A stretch of 64,000 bases of DNA from Paenibacillus methanolicus. GTDB taxonomy: Bacteria; Bacillota; Bacilli; Paenibacillales; Paenibacillaceae. Positions 42,820-51,713 of this stretch are shown here, piece after piece. The DNA is taken from contig NZ_VNHS01000009.1 of the NCBI RefSeq assembly GCF_008124765.1, positions 62,001-126,000 of the forward strand, written 5' to 3'. Within the stretch, counting starts at the first letter, position 1; each line of letters opens with the position of its first letter. The notes under the pieces are model-generated. The model saw only the letters and a list, made by a program, of their open reading frames with translations, ran no database searches and was not told the DNA's origin. Position numbers and translations under genes: made by a program.

Positions 42820-42939
42820 ATGCTATCCAATCAACTAAGCGGGGAGATGCGCCCCGTCCGATTCTTGACCAGCGATTCGCGGACGAGGATGAGGAGTCTG
42901 CCGGACGATCGAAGGACCGGGGAGGGGGTCGAGCGATGA
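42820..42939 (+). CDS. 39-residue ORF coupled to the DUF4832-type gene
   Basis: A short ORF (MLSNQLSGEMRPVRFLTSDS at its start) with a near-perfect ribosome site AGGAGGAGAGAGACG before its ATG and a stop (TGA) that overlaps the downstream ATG as ATGA. No signal peptide or known family; rich in Arg (RTRMRSLPDDRRT). The strong initiation signal and exact overlap argue that it is translated and couples expression of the next gene. It could be a leader peptide or a small partner protein. Confidence 0.55.
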   Translation: MLSNQLSGEMRPVRFLTSDSRTRMRSLPDDRRTGEGVER

Positions 42940-44336
42940 CCGCCTTGCGAACGGTTAAGCCGGCCGAGGATACGACCACGTTCTTTCGCAGCCCCGCCAT
43001 GGGCTGGGTTCTCTATATCGACGCCTTCTCCATGGGCGAAATTCAGAGCTTCCCGGAAGCGCGCGACTATTGGGCGATGCAGGACGGGAACGCGGAGATG
43101 GCGAGCATCTTCTACTTGCGCGTGCCCTGGTCGATCATGGAGCCGGAGGAGGGCCGGTATGCGTGGGAGGAAGACGAGAACTATCGCCTCATGATCCGCA
43201 TGGCCTTGGATCGCGGATTGAAGCTCGCGTTCCGCGTCTACGTGGACAGCAAGGACGCCTTCGTGCAGGCGACGCCGCGTTATGTGTTCGACGCGGGCGC
43301 CAAGGGATTCGCGAACGACGATGAGCGGCCGAACTTTTTGACCCCTTACGTGCACGATCCCGTCTTTCAGCGCAAGCTGGCGAACTTCGTCCAAGCCTTC
43401 GCGGCCGAATACGACGATCCGGCCATCGTGGACTTCATCGACGCGCAGGGACTGGGCTGGTGGGGCGAGATGCACGGACTGGACTATCTGACGGATGATC
43501 AAGGCCGGCAGGTGTTCGAGTGGCTGACGAATATGTACGGCGATAGCTTCCGCCGGGTCCTGTTGGGCGCCCAATATGGGGAAGGCAATTTCCCGATCGC
43601 CTTGCAAGACTGGGCGCTGCGGGAGAAGGGCTACGTCATTCGGCGCGACAGCTTCGGCAGTCCGGTCTGGTTCGGTCGGTCGCACAAAGACAAGCTGCTT
43701 CCGCTGTGGCCGCGCGTGCCGATCTTCGCCGAGAATTGCTACCACGGGTTCAAATGGCGGGGCGAATGGTACCAAGAAGACGGCTTCCACACGCTGCGCG
43801 ACATGATGCGCCAGGTCGTGGCGGACGCGGAGGAGCTGCATGCCAATACGCTGGACTTGCGTTACCCGCAGGATGCATCGCTATGGCTGCGGGAAGCGCC
43901 GGACCTGGTTCGCGATTTCGCGCTTCGGTGCGGATATCGGCTCGTGCCGACCGATGTCGAATACCCGGCGTCCGTCGTCGGCTCCGGTTCGTACAAGATC
44001 AGGCACGCGTGGAAAAATGCCGGATTCGGCGTGCTGCCGAACCATAACCCGAACTGGAAGCGAAAATACAAGCCGGCGTTCGCGCTGCTGGAGCCCGAGA
44101 CGGGCAGCGTCGCGTATCAGTTGACCGACGTCGCGGAACCGTCGGATTGGATTTACGGCCATGCGTACGCGTACGAGACGCCGGCATCCTTCGACGGCGT
44201 ATCCGCGGGCGAGTATCGCTTCGCGACGGCCATCGTCAACCGGGACAACGGGGGAGCGCCCGAGATCCGGCTGGCGATCGAGGGCGAGCGCACCGCGGAA
44301 GGTTGGCATATTCTCGGGACGATTACGGTCGATTGA
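42936..44336 (+). CDS. DUF4832-like, TIM-barrel glycosidase-type protein
   Basis: 466 residues without a signal peptide. The N-terminal two thirds read like a glycoside hydrolase barrel (SIFYLRVPWSIMEPEEGRYA, RGLKLAFRVYVDSK, FIDAQGLGWWGEMHG with candidate acidic residues, RVPIFAENCYHGFKW), then a beta-rich C-terminal module with SYKIRHAWKNAGFG and LPNHNPNWKRKYK, typical of DUF4832 proteins. The substrate is unknown. GGGGAGGGGG upstream; coupled to the 39-codon ORF. Lack of export suggests intracellular action on an imported oligosaccharide. Confidence 0.75.
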   Translation: MTALRTVKPAEDTTTFFRSPAMGWVLYIDAFSMGEIQSFPEARDYWAMQDGNAEMASIFYLRVPWSIMEPEEGRYAWEEDENYRLMIRMALDRGLKLAFRVYVDSKDAFVQATPRYVFDAGAKGFANDDERPNFLTPYVHDPVFQRKLANFVQAFAAEYDDPAIVDFIDAQGLGWWGEMHGLDYLTDDQGRQVFEWLTNMYGDSFRRVLLGAQYGEGNFPIALQDWALREKGYVIRRDSFGSPVWFGRSHKDKLLPLWPRVPIFAENCYHGFKWRGEWYQEDGFHTLRDMMRQVVADAEELHANTLDLRYPQDASLWLREAPDLVRDFALRCGYRLVPTDVEYPASVVGSGSYKIRHAWKNAGFGVLPNHNPNWKRKYKPAFALLEPETGSVAYQLTDVAEPSDWIYGHAYAYETPASFDGVSAGEYRFATAIVNRDNGGAPEIRLAIEGERTAEGWHILGTITVD

Positions 44337-44384
44337 CCGAAGCAACTCGATGCAGACTGACTTGAAGCGGCAATGGGAAAAGGC

Positions 44385-44427
44385 AAGGCGTCACAGGTGC
44401 AGGCAAGCACCATGTGACGCCTTTTTG
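44385..44427 (+). terminator. Intrinsic terminator after the DUF4832-type gene
   Basis: AAGGCGTCACA and TGTGACGCCTT with an inner TGC/GCA stem, followed by a T-run. Confidence 0.9.
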
Positions 44428-44486
44428 CTTCCTAAGGGCAATATTATCCAACGAAAGCCGCAAAGGACCTCCGCGGCGCTTCTCCC

Positions 44487-47297
44487 TTAGTGCGTATACG
44501 TATAATGCGGCGAGTCGTACTGCGGTCCGGATTTCTCGTAGGTGAACCACAGCTCGATCGTCTGGCCGGCGCTAAGGCCGCTAATCGTGTGTTCCCACGT
44601 GCCGTTGTTGTTGATCATCCGCACGTTCTGCTGGATCGCGCCGTTCACCGTGTAGTGGATATCCACGTACAGGGCGGCGGTCGTCGGCTTGAACGTGATT
44701 TTCTCCGAGGAGGAGGTCGGTTTCGTCACGGTAGCGGTGAAGTCCGCCGTCACGTATTGGCCGCTGCCCGCATTCGTCGTGACGCTGTGCGCCGCGCTCG
44801 CCGCCGAGACGTTGCCCGCCGCGTCCTTCGCGCGGACCGTGTAGCTGTAAGCCGTGCCCGCCGCAAGGCCGTTGTCGGTGTAGCTCGTCGACGCCGAAGA
44901 ACCGATCAGAGCGCCCCCGCGATAAACGTCGTAGCCGGCCACGCCGACGTTGTCGGTCGATGCGTTCCAAGTGAGCGTGACGCTAGCGCTCGTCTTCGTG
45001 GAAGCGAGGTTCGTCGGCACGGAAGGCGCCTGCGTATCGCCGCCACCGCCGCCGCCGCCGTTGCCGGTGTTGAAGCTGTTCGCCGGGATGTTCACGACCG
45101 TGCCGTCGGAGAACGTGACCGTAATCGGCGAATTGGTCATGTTATAAGCGATATACGTCTTGACGCCGTTCTTGTTGAACACCGCGTAGAGCGGCGTATT
45201 CGCCGTGATCGTCGGATCGGCGTTGCCCATCGCGTCCAGGTTGTAGATCCAGTGGTAGGCATTCGCCTTGGAGTTGCCGGCTTCCGCGCCGAGCGCCGCG
45301 CCGCGGGCGTTCCAGAAGTTCTTCGCCTCGGTCGGGTTCGAGATGGCGCGGTACATATAGATCAGATCTTCCCACGCGTCGAAATTCGTGCCGCCGTTCT
45401 CGCTGACGAGCGCGTTGTAGTTCTTGTTCGTGTAAGCCGGATAATGGGTCAAGTACAGCGAAGCCGACGTGAACGGCAGCCAGTTGATGCCGTGCACTTC
45501 CTCCGGGTTGCCGGTCCACCACGTGCCGTCGCCTACCGTCTTGCCGCCCCATACCATGCTCGCGGTCGAACGGGTGAAGCTGGCCGGACGGTTCGTGTTC
45601 GCCACGTCGAACCAGTATTCGTTGATCGCGTTCATCTCCGTCGTGTAGAGCGCGATGCCGGCGTCGCGGACGGCCGCGTCGCCCGTCGCCTGACCCCACA
45701 GCACCATGCCGGCCCACGCGTTCATCCCCTCGGAGGACGATTCGTTGTTGTTGCCGTCGCCGAAGCGGGCGTGGCCGGAAGCCCAGGAGTGGCCGGCATA
45801 CGGGTCGAAGTTTCGCAGGAACGGGAACATCGAATCGCCGCGGTTCGTATTGGCGATGTCGCGGATGAGCAGGTTGACCATCGGCCCCCAGCTTTGCGCC
45901 CACGATTTGTCGACGCGCGCGACTTCGGCCGCCGCCTTAATGAAGTAACCGTAGTGGAAATGATGGTCGTTCAATTCCTCGCTCGAGCCGTAGCTGGCCG
46001 GGTAGCCGATGACCGTTCCCCAGTTGCTGTTGTAGTAGAAGACGCTTTGGCTCTTCAAGTTGCCCGCCGCGTCGCTCGCTTTGAACCAATTTTGCAGGAT
46101 GGATTTGATTTCATTGCGGAATTTCGTCGCGGCGACCGTATCGCCTACTTGATCGGCGATCGGCGCGAGCGTCGCGAGCTTGCCGAGCCGTTTGCCGACC
46201 CAGTACGTATCGGCCGTACCCGTGTAGGTCTCGGCTTCCGCCTCGTTGACGTATTGCTGCAGCGTCGTTTTGTTGTACGAGCCTTTGTCCGGCAGCGTCG
46301 GGAGGACGCCCGTGAATTTCATAGTCGTCTGGAACGAGGTGCCTTCCGCAGCTTTCATCGTGCCGCGTACCGAGTTGTACGTGTACGGGAGCAGAGCCTT
46401 GGAAGAGTTCTTCCATTGATGCGGGTAGAGGGCGAAAATCGTGCCGGTCTGCGAGCCTTGCTTCGCCTGCGTCGTGTACGTGTACGTCGTCGTCACTTGG
46501 CTTGCCGCCGCGTTGAACGCGTAGCTAACCTGCGTGCCCGTTACGTGCGAGTAGGCGTATTGCGCGAATTTGTTCAGCGTCGCCTGCGTGTTGTCCGGGA
46601 GGACGGCGACGGAGAAGTACGAGCTGCCGTTATTCGTCAGCGTTTTGGTGCCGATGCCGCTCCACGTACTGCCATTGGCGCCGAACAGGCCGTAATGCGC
46701 GCCTTCCATCGTAATGCCGAGCACCGGCGTCGAAGCGCTGCCCGACCATACCGTCGGCGCCGTGTAGAAGGAGAGCTTCGGATTGCCGCCCGCGAAATTA
46801 AAGTAGACGTAAGGCGAGCCGTGCCCGTACGAGACGTTCATCGCATTAGATCCGCTCTGGTAGTTCGCCTTGACGAACCAGTCGCTGTAGCCGTCGACTT
46901 TGGCATCCGGGAAGGTTGCGACGGCGGTGTGGCCGACCGTAAAGTCGTGGATGTCGTTAATCCACCCGCAGACGCAGGAGGAGTTCGCCGTGATCCGGCT
47001 GCCGGGATAGAAGATGCGGAAGCCGTCGGATTGATTCTTCACCGCGAGCGGGTGCGGGTATTGCGCTACGGAGTAGGTATCCCAGGCGAGGTTGCTCCAC
47101 CAATCGTTGGTCGGCATGGGTCCGGAGACGTTGCCGGTCTTGTAGATCGTGCCTTGCGTATTCGTAGCCCCGGGCGGCAGCACGGTCGAGTACGAGCCCG
47201 AGCCGAGCGGGACCTCGCCGCTGAACGCGCCGGCTTGGGCCGGGAGCAGCGTCGCGATGAGCGTGACGAGCAGCAGATAGACGGATATTTTTTTCAT
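44487..47297 (-). CDS. Secreted GH81 endo-beta-1,3-glucanase with FN3 and CBM56-like domains
   Basis: 936 residues. Signal peptide (1-24), then GH81 (about 25-740): the N-terminal beta-sandwich (PMPTNDWWSNLAWDTYS), and the catalytic (alpha/alpha)6 part with YGSSEELNDHHFHYGYFIKA and GDGNNNESSSEGMNAWAGM, in which Glu 519 and Glu 523 are the expected acidic catalytic residues. A poly-Gly linker (GNGGGGGGGD) joins an FN3 domain (about 755-840) and a C-terminal beta-1,3-glucan-binding CBM56-like domain (about 845-936). It degrades fungal or storage beta-1,3-glucan outside the cell. AGGAGG precedes the ATG, and a perfect cre site lies 20 bp further up. Confidence 0.94.
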   Translation of the reverse strand: MKKISVYLLLVTLIATLLPAQAGAFSGEVPLGSGSYSTVLPPGATNTQGTIYKTGNVSGPMPTNDWWSNLAWDTYSVAQYPHPLAVKNQSDGFRIFYPGSRITANSSCVCGWINDIHDFTVGHTAVATFPDAKVDGYSDWFVKANYQSGSNAMNVSYGHGSPYVYFNFAGGNPKLSFYTAPTVWSGSASTPVLGITMEGAHYGLFGANGSTWSGIGTKTLTNNGSSYFSVAVLPDNTQATLNKFAQYAYSHVTGTQVSYAFNAAASQVTTTYTYTTQAKQGSQTGTIFALYPHQWKNSSKALLPYTYNSVRGTMKAAEGTSFQTTMKFTGVLPTLPDKGSYNKTTLQQYVNEAEAETYTGTADTYWVGKRLGKLATLAPIADQVGDTVAATKFRNEIKSILQNWFKASDAAGNLKSQSVFYYNSNWGTVIGYPASYGSSEELNDHHFHYGYFIKAAAEVARVDKSWAQSWGPMVNLLIRDIANTNRGDSMFPFLRNFDPYAGHSWASGHARFGDGNNNESSSEGMNAWAGMVLWGQATGDAAVRDAGIALYTTEMNAINEYWFDVANTNRPASFTRSTASMVWGGKTVGDGTWWTGNPEEVHGINWLPFTSASLYLTHYPAYTNKNYNALVSENGGTNFDAWEDLIYMYRAISNPTEAKNFWNARGAALGAEAGNSKANAYHWIYNLDAMGNADPTITANTPLYAVFNKNGVKTYIAYNMTNSPITVTFSDGTVVNIPANSFNTGNGGGGGGGDTQAPSVPTNLASTKTSASVTLTWNASTDNVGVAGYDVYRGGALIGSSASTSYTDNGLAAGTAYSYTVRAKDAAGNVSAASAAHSVTTNAGSGQYVTADFTATVTKPTSSSEKITFKPTTAALYVDIHYTVNGAIQQNVRMINNNGTWEHTISGLSAGQTIELWFTYEKSGPQYDSPHYTYTH

Positions 47298-47316
47298 TAG
47301 AACCTCCTAAAGTATA

Positions 47317-47330
47317 TGATAACGCTTACA
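47317..47330 (-). promoter_or_regulatory. Catabolite-responsive element (cre, CcpA site) of the GH81 gene
   Basis: TGTAAGCGTTATCA on the minus strand matches the Firmicutes cre consensus TGWAARCGYTWNCW at all positions. Its position close to the start codon suggests a roadblock or promoter-overlapping CcpA repression by glucose. No clear -35/-10 pair was identified. Confidence 0.8.
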
Positions 47331-47963
47331 AAAAACGTGGTCCCTCCTTTCCATGCGACTTTCGAGGGCGACTGACGCGACGCGAGCGATGTCCAATCCT
47401 GGCGTGACCTTGCCGCGCGTACGATTAACCGCTTAAATGATTCGCAGCCCGAATGGTTCATGCCGTGAATACGGATACTGGACGAAGCCGTCGGCTTTCG
47501 CCGTGTTTCTATCGTATCAGCGGCGCGCAGGCGGCTGAATAGCCAAATTGTTGTGATCGATGCCAATTATTTGTGGGAAATCGAGGGAATCGCAAATGGT
47601 CAAGTGAATGGATGTCGAATTGGGGCGCGTAGCGAGATGCAAGTCGGAGAGAAATTCGGACGGCTAGAGCGAGACGTATCCAGATAAGAATCAGAACGTG
47701 AGATAAACAGATTGCATCAAAGGCGGGGTGCGAACAGTCCATGCGAAGCGGAGCAGCGGGCGCGGCGGGTCATCTTATTGCTAGTACGCCGTTTCTGTAA
47801 ATTTGCAGGAATACATCTGCCCGTTGTACTAACCTCCGATAGGACGCCAGCCGCCGCCGTCGTACAGTCCTAGACGGAATATTCAAGTCTTGGTCCGCCG
47901 CTGTTTCAAGTTCCGTCCGAGACTTGTTGATTCGAACTGTCCTGGCTTCAGTCCCCGAAAGAG
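47331..47963. other. Gene-free stretch upstream of the glucanase gene
   Basis: About 630 bp with no ORF having a ribosome site and a plausible protein. It should hold the rest of the glucanase promoter; nothing else is recognised. Confidence 0.5.
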
Positions 47964-48578
47964 CTACGATAACGTCTCCCACTTCTCCCACATTTCACGA
48001 GGGTTGCGCTCGTAAATTTCGTTGTCCCGGAACAAATACGCATGCATGATGAATTCGCGGCGGATCGTGGCGAAGTCGGGGTGGAACGCTCCGATGAAGG
48101 CATTGATCTCCTTTTCGGTATAGCTTCGTCCCGGCTCGAGCTTCTCGGCGAGAAATTGGAGGACGATGCGTTTTTTCTTCAATTGCGAAGGGATGTGCTT
48201 CAACTTTCCGTCCGCGGTGAAGAAGTTTTTGATGACGGACAACTTCAGCCGATCGTTCTTGTCATCCGTCGGTTCCTGTTCTTCCGAAGCGGGACGCGTA
48301 TGTCGGTCGGCGACGAGCTGCTGCATCGCTTTCGCGTACGCATCCATGAAGTAATGGTCGAGCGTAAAATAAATCGAATTCTTGTCGCGCCGTTCTTTCA
48401 CGAGACTGACGGCCCGCAGCTTGGCGGCGTGGTGCGTGACGGTGGCGGGGGAGATGCACAGCTTCTCGGCCAGCTCTTGCCCGGTCAGCTCGCCCTCGGT
48501 CAGCAGAATGATCATCCGCATGCGCGTCGGGTCTCCGAGCGCTTTGTGGTAGCTGACGATTTTATCCAACTGTATCAT
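47964..48578 (-). CDS. ArsR-family regulator with a DUF2087 domain
   Basis: 204 residues. The N-terminal ArsR-type winged helix (ALGDPTRMRMIILLTEGELT, QELAEKLCISPATVTHHAAK) is followed by a DUF2087 domain (about 120-204: VIKNFFTADGKLKHIPSQLK, YTEKEINAFIGAFHPDFATI, EFIMHAYLFRDNEIYERN). No obvious metal-binding Cys pair is seen, so it may not be a metal sensor. AAAGGAG precedes the ATG. A 16-bp palindrome in its own promoter suggests autoregulation; no other target gene is adjacent. Confidence 0.9.
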   Translation of the reverse strand: MIQLDKIVSYHKALGDPTRMRMIILLTEGELTGQELAEKLCISPATVTHHAAKLRAVSLVKERRDKNSIYFTLDHYFMDAYAKAMQQLVADRHTRPASEEQEPTDDKNDRLKLSVIKNFFTADGKLKHIPSQLKKKRIVLQFLAEKLEPGRSYTEKEINAFIGAFHPDFATIRREFIMHAYLFRDNEIYERNPREMWEKWETLS

Positions 48579-48601
48579 ATACGTTCACTCCTTTTGGAGT
48601 T

Positions 48602-48630
48602 AGGCTATCATCTAATTAGATGAGTGTCAA
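48602..48630 (-). promoter_or_regulatory. Promoter and palindromic operator of the ArsR/DUF2087 gene
   Basis: On the minus strand TTGACA (48630-48625) and TAGCCT (48607-48602) are 17 bp apart. The spacer contains a perfect 16-bp palindrome TCATCTAATTAGATGA (48608-48623), so a bound dimer would block RNA polymerase. Confidence 0.75.
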
Positions 48631-48639
48631 ATGGAAGGC

Positions 48640-49490
48640 GGGTTAGAGGGGGAACTCAATGGGAATAACGTCATCGCGAAGAAAAGTAAGCTTTGTCGAA
48701 GGGACAAAAGCGTGCCTCGCTCGAAAGAAACCGCCAACCTCGATCCAACGAGCCGGCACGAACAGGGGAGTCCAGAGGGCCAAGCCCTTTGGGGCCTCCT
48801 CGGCGGAGGAGGTGGGAGGAGGGACCAAGTGAAAAGGGATTTCAATTGTCCGAAGACAACTGAAACCCCTGGCTGTACTTGATCGACCTATTCAATTGCC
48901 TTTGACACGCTCCGTTCGACAACTTGCGTTGCTTAAAATGGGTGATGTTAATCCGTTCAAAGCCGATTACCGATTAAACAAAGGTTCCGTTTCTGCTGCT
49001 CGACTTGAGTTCCCGCATGTCTTATGCCGTTCACAATGTAGGAGATGACTCCTTTCCGCATAATGCAGATAACCGCTAGCGCTGGCTGGGTTACCTATAC
49101 GAAACCTGCGCGCCTCAGATGGGGAGGGCGAACCGGTTAGATTCAAGACATGCTTCGCTTGCTTACTTCAATGGACTATCCCCTTTCGCTGTGGATTCCA
49201 TCCGATCCGGCCGCCATCCTTGGGAGAAGCTTGTCGCCGGTGTAGCTTGTACCGGATGTTATGGTTTTATTGTAAACGCGGATTATAATTTTGTAAATAT
49301 TCAGAAAATTGAATTAAATGGCATCTAGGCAAATGAACACGTGGTTTTCTCGCCTATGCTGCCGTTTTGAAGGAATTTCGCTTGATTTCGCTCATTTTGA
49401 TTACCCACCTTAACGATTAAGGTTGTGATCATCGGCTCGGGGGGGAGCGCAAGCGCATGAAAAAACCGGCTCCCCGAGAAGCCGGCCCGC
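48640..49490. other. Gene-poor region with structured sequence
   Basis: About 850 bp with no convincing gene. It contains several hairpins: CTTTGTC/GGACAAAAG (48690-48710), AGAGGG/CCCTTT (48774-48790), CCTCCTC/GGAGGAGG (48796-48813) and AATTGTC/GACAACT (48845-48864). From 49240 it becomes AT-rich. It could hold an RNA, a degenerate gene or a dispersed repeat; none can be assigned. Confidence 0.4.
49459..49486 (-). terminator. Intrinsic terminator after the TspO/MBR-like gene
   Basis: CCGGCT and AGCCGG pair around TCTCGGGG on the minus strand, followed by TTTTTT. Confidence 0.85.
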
Positions 49491-49499
49491 GTGCATTCG

Positions 49500-50264
49500 T
49501 CAATCTTTCACTTGCTTGAACTTGCGGATCCATAATGCGATCGCATATGCGAGAAGCAATCCAGCCGCGATCAACGCCGCCGTCGCGACGGATCCATGAG
49601 ACTGCTGCTTGTAGGCGATCGCGATATAAGCCCATACGAACACGAGTACATAATAAGGATCCGTATACATGCCGCCGATTACGAATGCCAAGATCGTTCC
49701 GAGCGCCAGCACGATAACGGTCCACGCGACATCGGAGAGACCGAACCCATCCCAGCCGGATTTGTAGATCGCGACGGAAATATTGACGATCGTGGCCACG
49801 CTGATCCAGCCCAAATAAATGCTAAAAGGAAGCCGGACGAGAAGGCTCTCGCCTACAGTCGGTCGATCCGTCGAGGTATGCGTCTTCACATAGAGCGCAA
49901 TAAGCGAAAGAAGCAGCGCCAGCATGACCGCCACGCTCGCATAGACGTATTCGTAGTGCCACACGAGAATCCAACCGATGTTGAACGCGCAGCTGAGGAT
50001 AAACCAAGGCCCGATACGCTGCACCGTCGGCCGTTCGATGGAGCGGGAGCGCGCCTGATAGATGACGAAGCCGGCAAGCAGCGCATAGATGAGCGACCAG
50101 ATCGAAAAGGCGTACCCGGCCGGCGTGACGAGCACCGGATATTTGGCGGACAATTCGCCGGTCGTCAGGCCGTTGATCGGCAGCAAATTAGCCAGCGCGT
50201 TCACGGCGACGACCGCAACCAAGCCAATCACGTTCAGCCACCGGAAAGGATGGCGCGTTTGCAT
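49500..50264 (-). CDS. TspO/MBR-like membrane protein
   Basis: A 254-residue membrane protein with about seven hydrophobic helices, longer than classic TspO (about 160 residues). NALANLLPINGLTTGELS, VTPAGYAFSIWSLIYALL, FNIGWILVWHYEY and FSIYLGWISVATIVN resemble the tryptophan-rich sensory protein relatives annotated in Bacillales. The role is unknown; TspO proteins bind porphyrins and other ligands. The ATG at 50264 has GAGGGGG seven bases upstream. Monocistronic with its own terminator. Confidence 0.8.
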   Translation of the reverse strand: MQTRHPFRWLNVIGLVAVVAVNALANLLPINGLTTGELSAKYPVLVTPAGYAFSIWSLIYALLAGFVIYQARSRSIERPTVQRIGPWFILSCAFNIGWILVWHYEYVYASVAVMLALLLSLIALYVKTHTSTDRPTVGESLLVRLPFSIYLGWISVATIVNISVAIYKSGWDGFGLSDVAWTVIVLALGTILAFVIGGMYTDPYYVLVFVWAYIAIAYKQQSHGSVATAALIAAGLLLAYAIALWIRKFKQVKD

Positions 50265-50357
50265 GGCAAAACCCCCTCGCAATGTCGGGCGGCCAAGCTG
50301 GCCGCCCCTTGTAATGGTATATATTCACCAAAGGGGTATTTGATTAAAACCCGCTGA

Positions 50358-50590
50358 TTGGTTTGCACGCCTGGTAGGGCGGGCAGCATTCAGCGATCTA
50401 CTTGGTTTGCACGCTTAGTAGGGCGGGCAGCATGTAGCGCAGAGATTGGTTTGACCACCCGGCACGGTGGTCAGCATTCAGCGATCAACTTGGTTTGCAC
50501 GCCCGACAGGGCGGGCAGCATGTAGCGCCAGGATTGGTTTGACCACCCGGCACGGTGGTCAGCATTCAGCGGTCTACTTGGTTTGCCCGC
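50358..50590. repeat. 44-bp tandem repeat array with covarying inverted-repeat arms
   Basis: Five complete 44-bp units start at 50358, 50402, 50446, 50490 and 50534, with a partial sixth at 50578. Each begins TTGGTTTG, has a short inverted repeat, and ends in an AGCATTCAGCG- or AGCATGTAGCG-type tail. Units 3 and 5 have arms GACCACC/GGTGGTC; units 1, 2 and 4 have GCACGCC-like/GGCGGGC arms. The tail type alternates unit by unit, so the higher-order period is 88 bp. It lies between two genes and has no spacers. Confidence 0.9.
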
Positions 50591-50724
50591 CTACTCCGCC
50601 TCCACAGCCCTCGGACGCATTTCACTTTAGGAAAAGTGTGGTAACATATGGAGGATTAACGCCGTCTATGCGTAGAGAAGCGAATTTTGCGAAATGGAAT
50701 CTGAAGGCGCTAGGAGGGGAAATA

Positions 50725-51690
50725 ATGAGAAAGGTATGGCTGCTGGCGGTACTAGCCTGCACGCTTGCGGGCTGCAGCTCGAATAACGACCAAGCGGCGC
50801 AGCCGACGCCGCAACAGAATGGGCAGGCGGATAAGGCGACCGCCGATACCGGGAATGCGGCCGCCGATACCGGGAATGCGGCCGCCGAGGAGGAGACGAA
50901 CGCCGGCGCGAAAGCGGACGAAGAAGAAGCGTCAGAATCGGCGATGAACCGGGAGAAGCTGGGCAAGGGCGCGTTCGCGTTCGCGGATGAGACCGGCAAG
51001 CGACTGATCACGATTGGGGATACCGAAGCGAAGAAGGATCATTACGATTTGGCGGTAGGCAGCAACGGCGCGGTGCTCAAGGTGAAGTTCGAGAAGAAGC
51101 AAGCTTCGGACGCGGAGGATACGAGCAGACAGAGCATGTACAATTTCGACCATATCGCCGGGCATGTCTATTCGGTGGCCGAAGGCGAAGCGCAGCCGGA
51201 CGACACCTACCTGATGACGACGTCGGACGTATGGCTCCCGGGCGCGGCGCTGGCGATCGATGCGGCCGGGCATGGACAGCCCGTGGACGAGAAGGTCGTA
51301 CAGGCGGTCGAGGCGAAAAAGCAGCGGGGCGTCCTGCAGGGCGGGAAAATCGCGGATATCGGAGCCGATAGCGCGTTGTATCTCATTCAGTTCGAGCGGC
51401 AGGAAGACGATATGCTGGCCAGTCTCGTGCTGGCGCGCGGCAACGAGCTGTTGTTTTGCGATTTTCCCGCGACGTATGAGCCAAGCTCGACGTGGCGAGT
51501 GGATGACGGCGGCGAGATCAGCGTCGATCAGTTCGAGCTCATGTTCGCGGCGAACACGGACAAAGGGCTTGTCCTATCGGTCAACTGGCTCGGCGCGGAA
51601 GGCATCACGAGCTTCTTCATCGGCGAAGAGGGTGAAAGCGGCTTGAAGCGTTTGGATATCGGCGTTGCGCGTTACACGGCACCGTTATAG
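50725..51690 (+). CDS. Lipoprotein of unknown function
   Basis: 321 residues. A short signal with lipobox (LACTLAGCS) anchors it at the membrane. Residues 24-75 are low-complexity Ala/Glu/Gly/Thr, including a perfect repeat DTGNAAADTGNAA, and likely disordered. The remainder (about 80-321) is a folded mixed domain (FAFADETGKRLITIGDTEAK, YNFDHIAGHVYSVAEGE, GDSALYLIQFERQEDDMLAS-like) not recognised. TAGGAGGGG precedes the ATG. The 44-bp repeats lie just upstream. Monocistronic with a terminator. Confidence 0.75.
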   Translation: MRKVWLLAVLACTLAGCSSNNDQAAQPTPQQNGQADKATADTGNAAADTGNAAAEEETNAGAKADEEEASESAMNREKLGKGAFAFADETGKRLITIGDTEAKKDHYDLAVGSNGAVLKVKFEKKQASDAEDTSRQSMYNFDHIAGHVYSVAEGEAQPDDTYLMTTSDVWLPGAALAIDAAGHGQPVDEKVVQAVEAKKQRGVLQGGKIADIGADSALYLIQFERQEDDMLASLVLARGNELLFCDFPATYEPSSTWRVDDGGEISVDQFELMFAANTDKGLVLSVNWLGAEGITSFFIGEEGESGLKRLDIGVARYTAPL

Positions 51691-51713
51691 TCCATCGAGC
51701 GTCCGCATACAAA

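Noticed and set aside
44490..47300. A 936-codon open frame antisense to the GH81 gene
   Set aside because: It mirrors a well-supported glucanase almost exactly, has no ribosome site, and its translation is an Arg/Val-rich low-complexity string. It results from high GC at third codon positions.
48631..48882. An 83-codon frame in the gene-poor region
   Set aside because: It starts in the ArsR promoter, lacks a ribosome site, and crosses several hairpins.
49119..49328. A 69-codon frame in the gene-poor region
   Set aside because: No ribosome site and no recognisable protein; may be a remnant but cannot be supported.
50358..50590. CRISPR array
   Set aside because: The units are contiguous 44-bp repeats with no unique spacers and no cas genes nearby.
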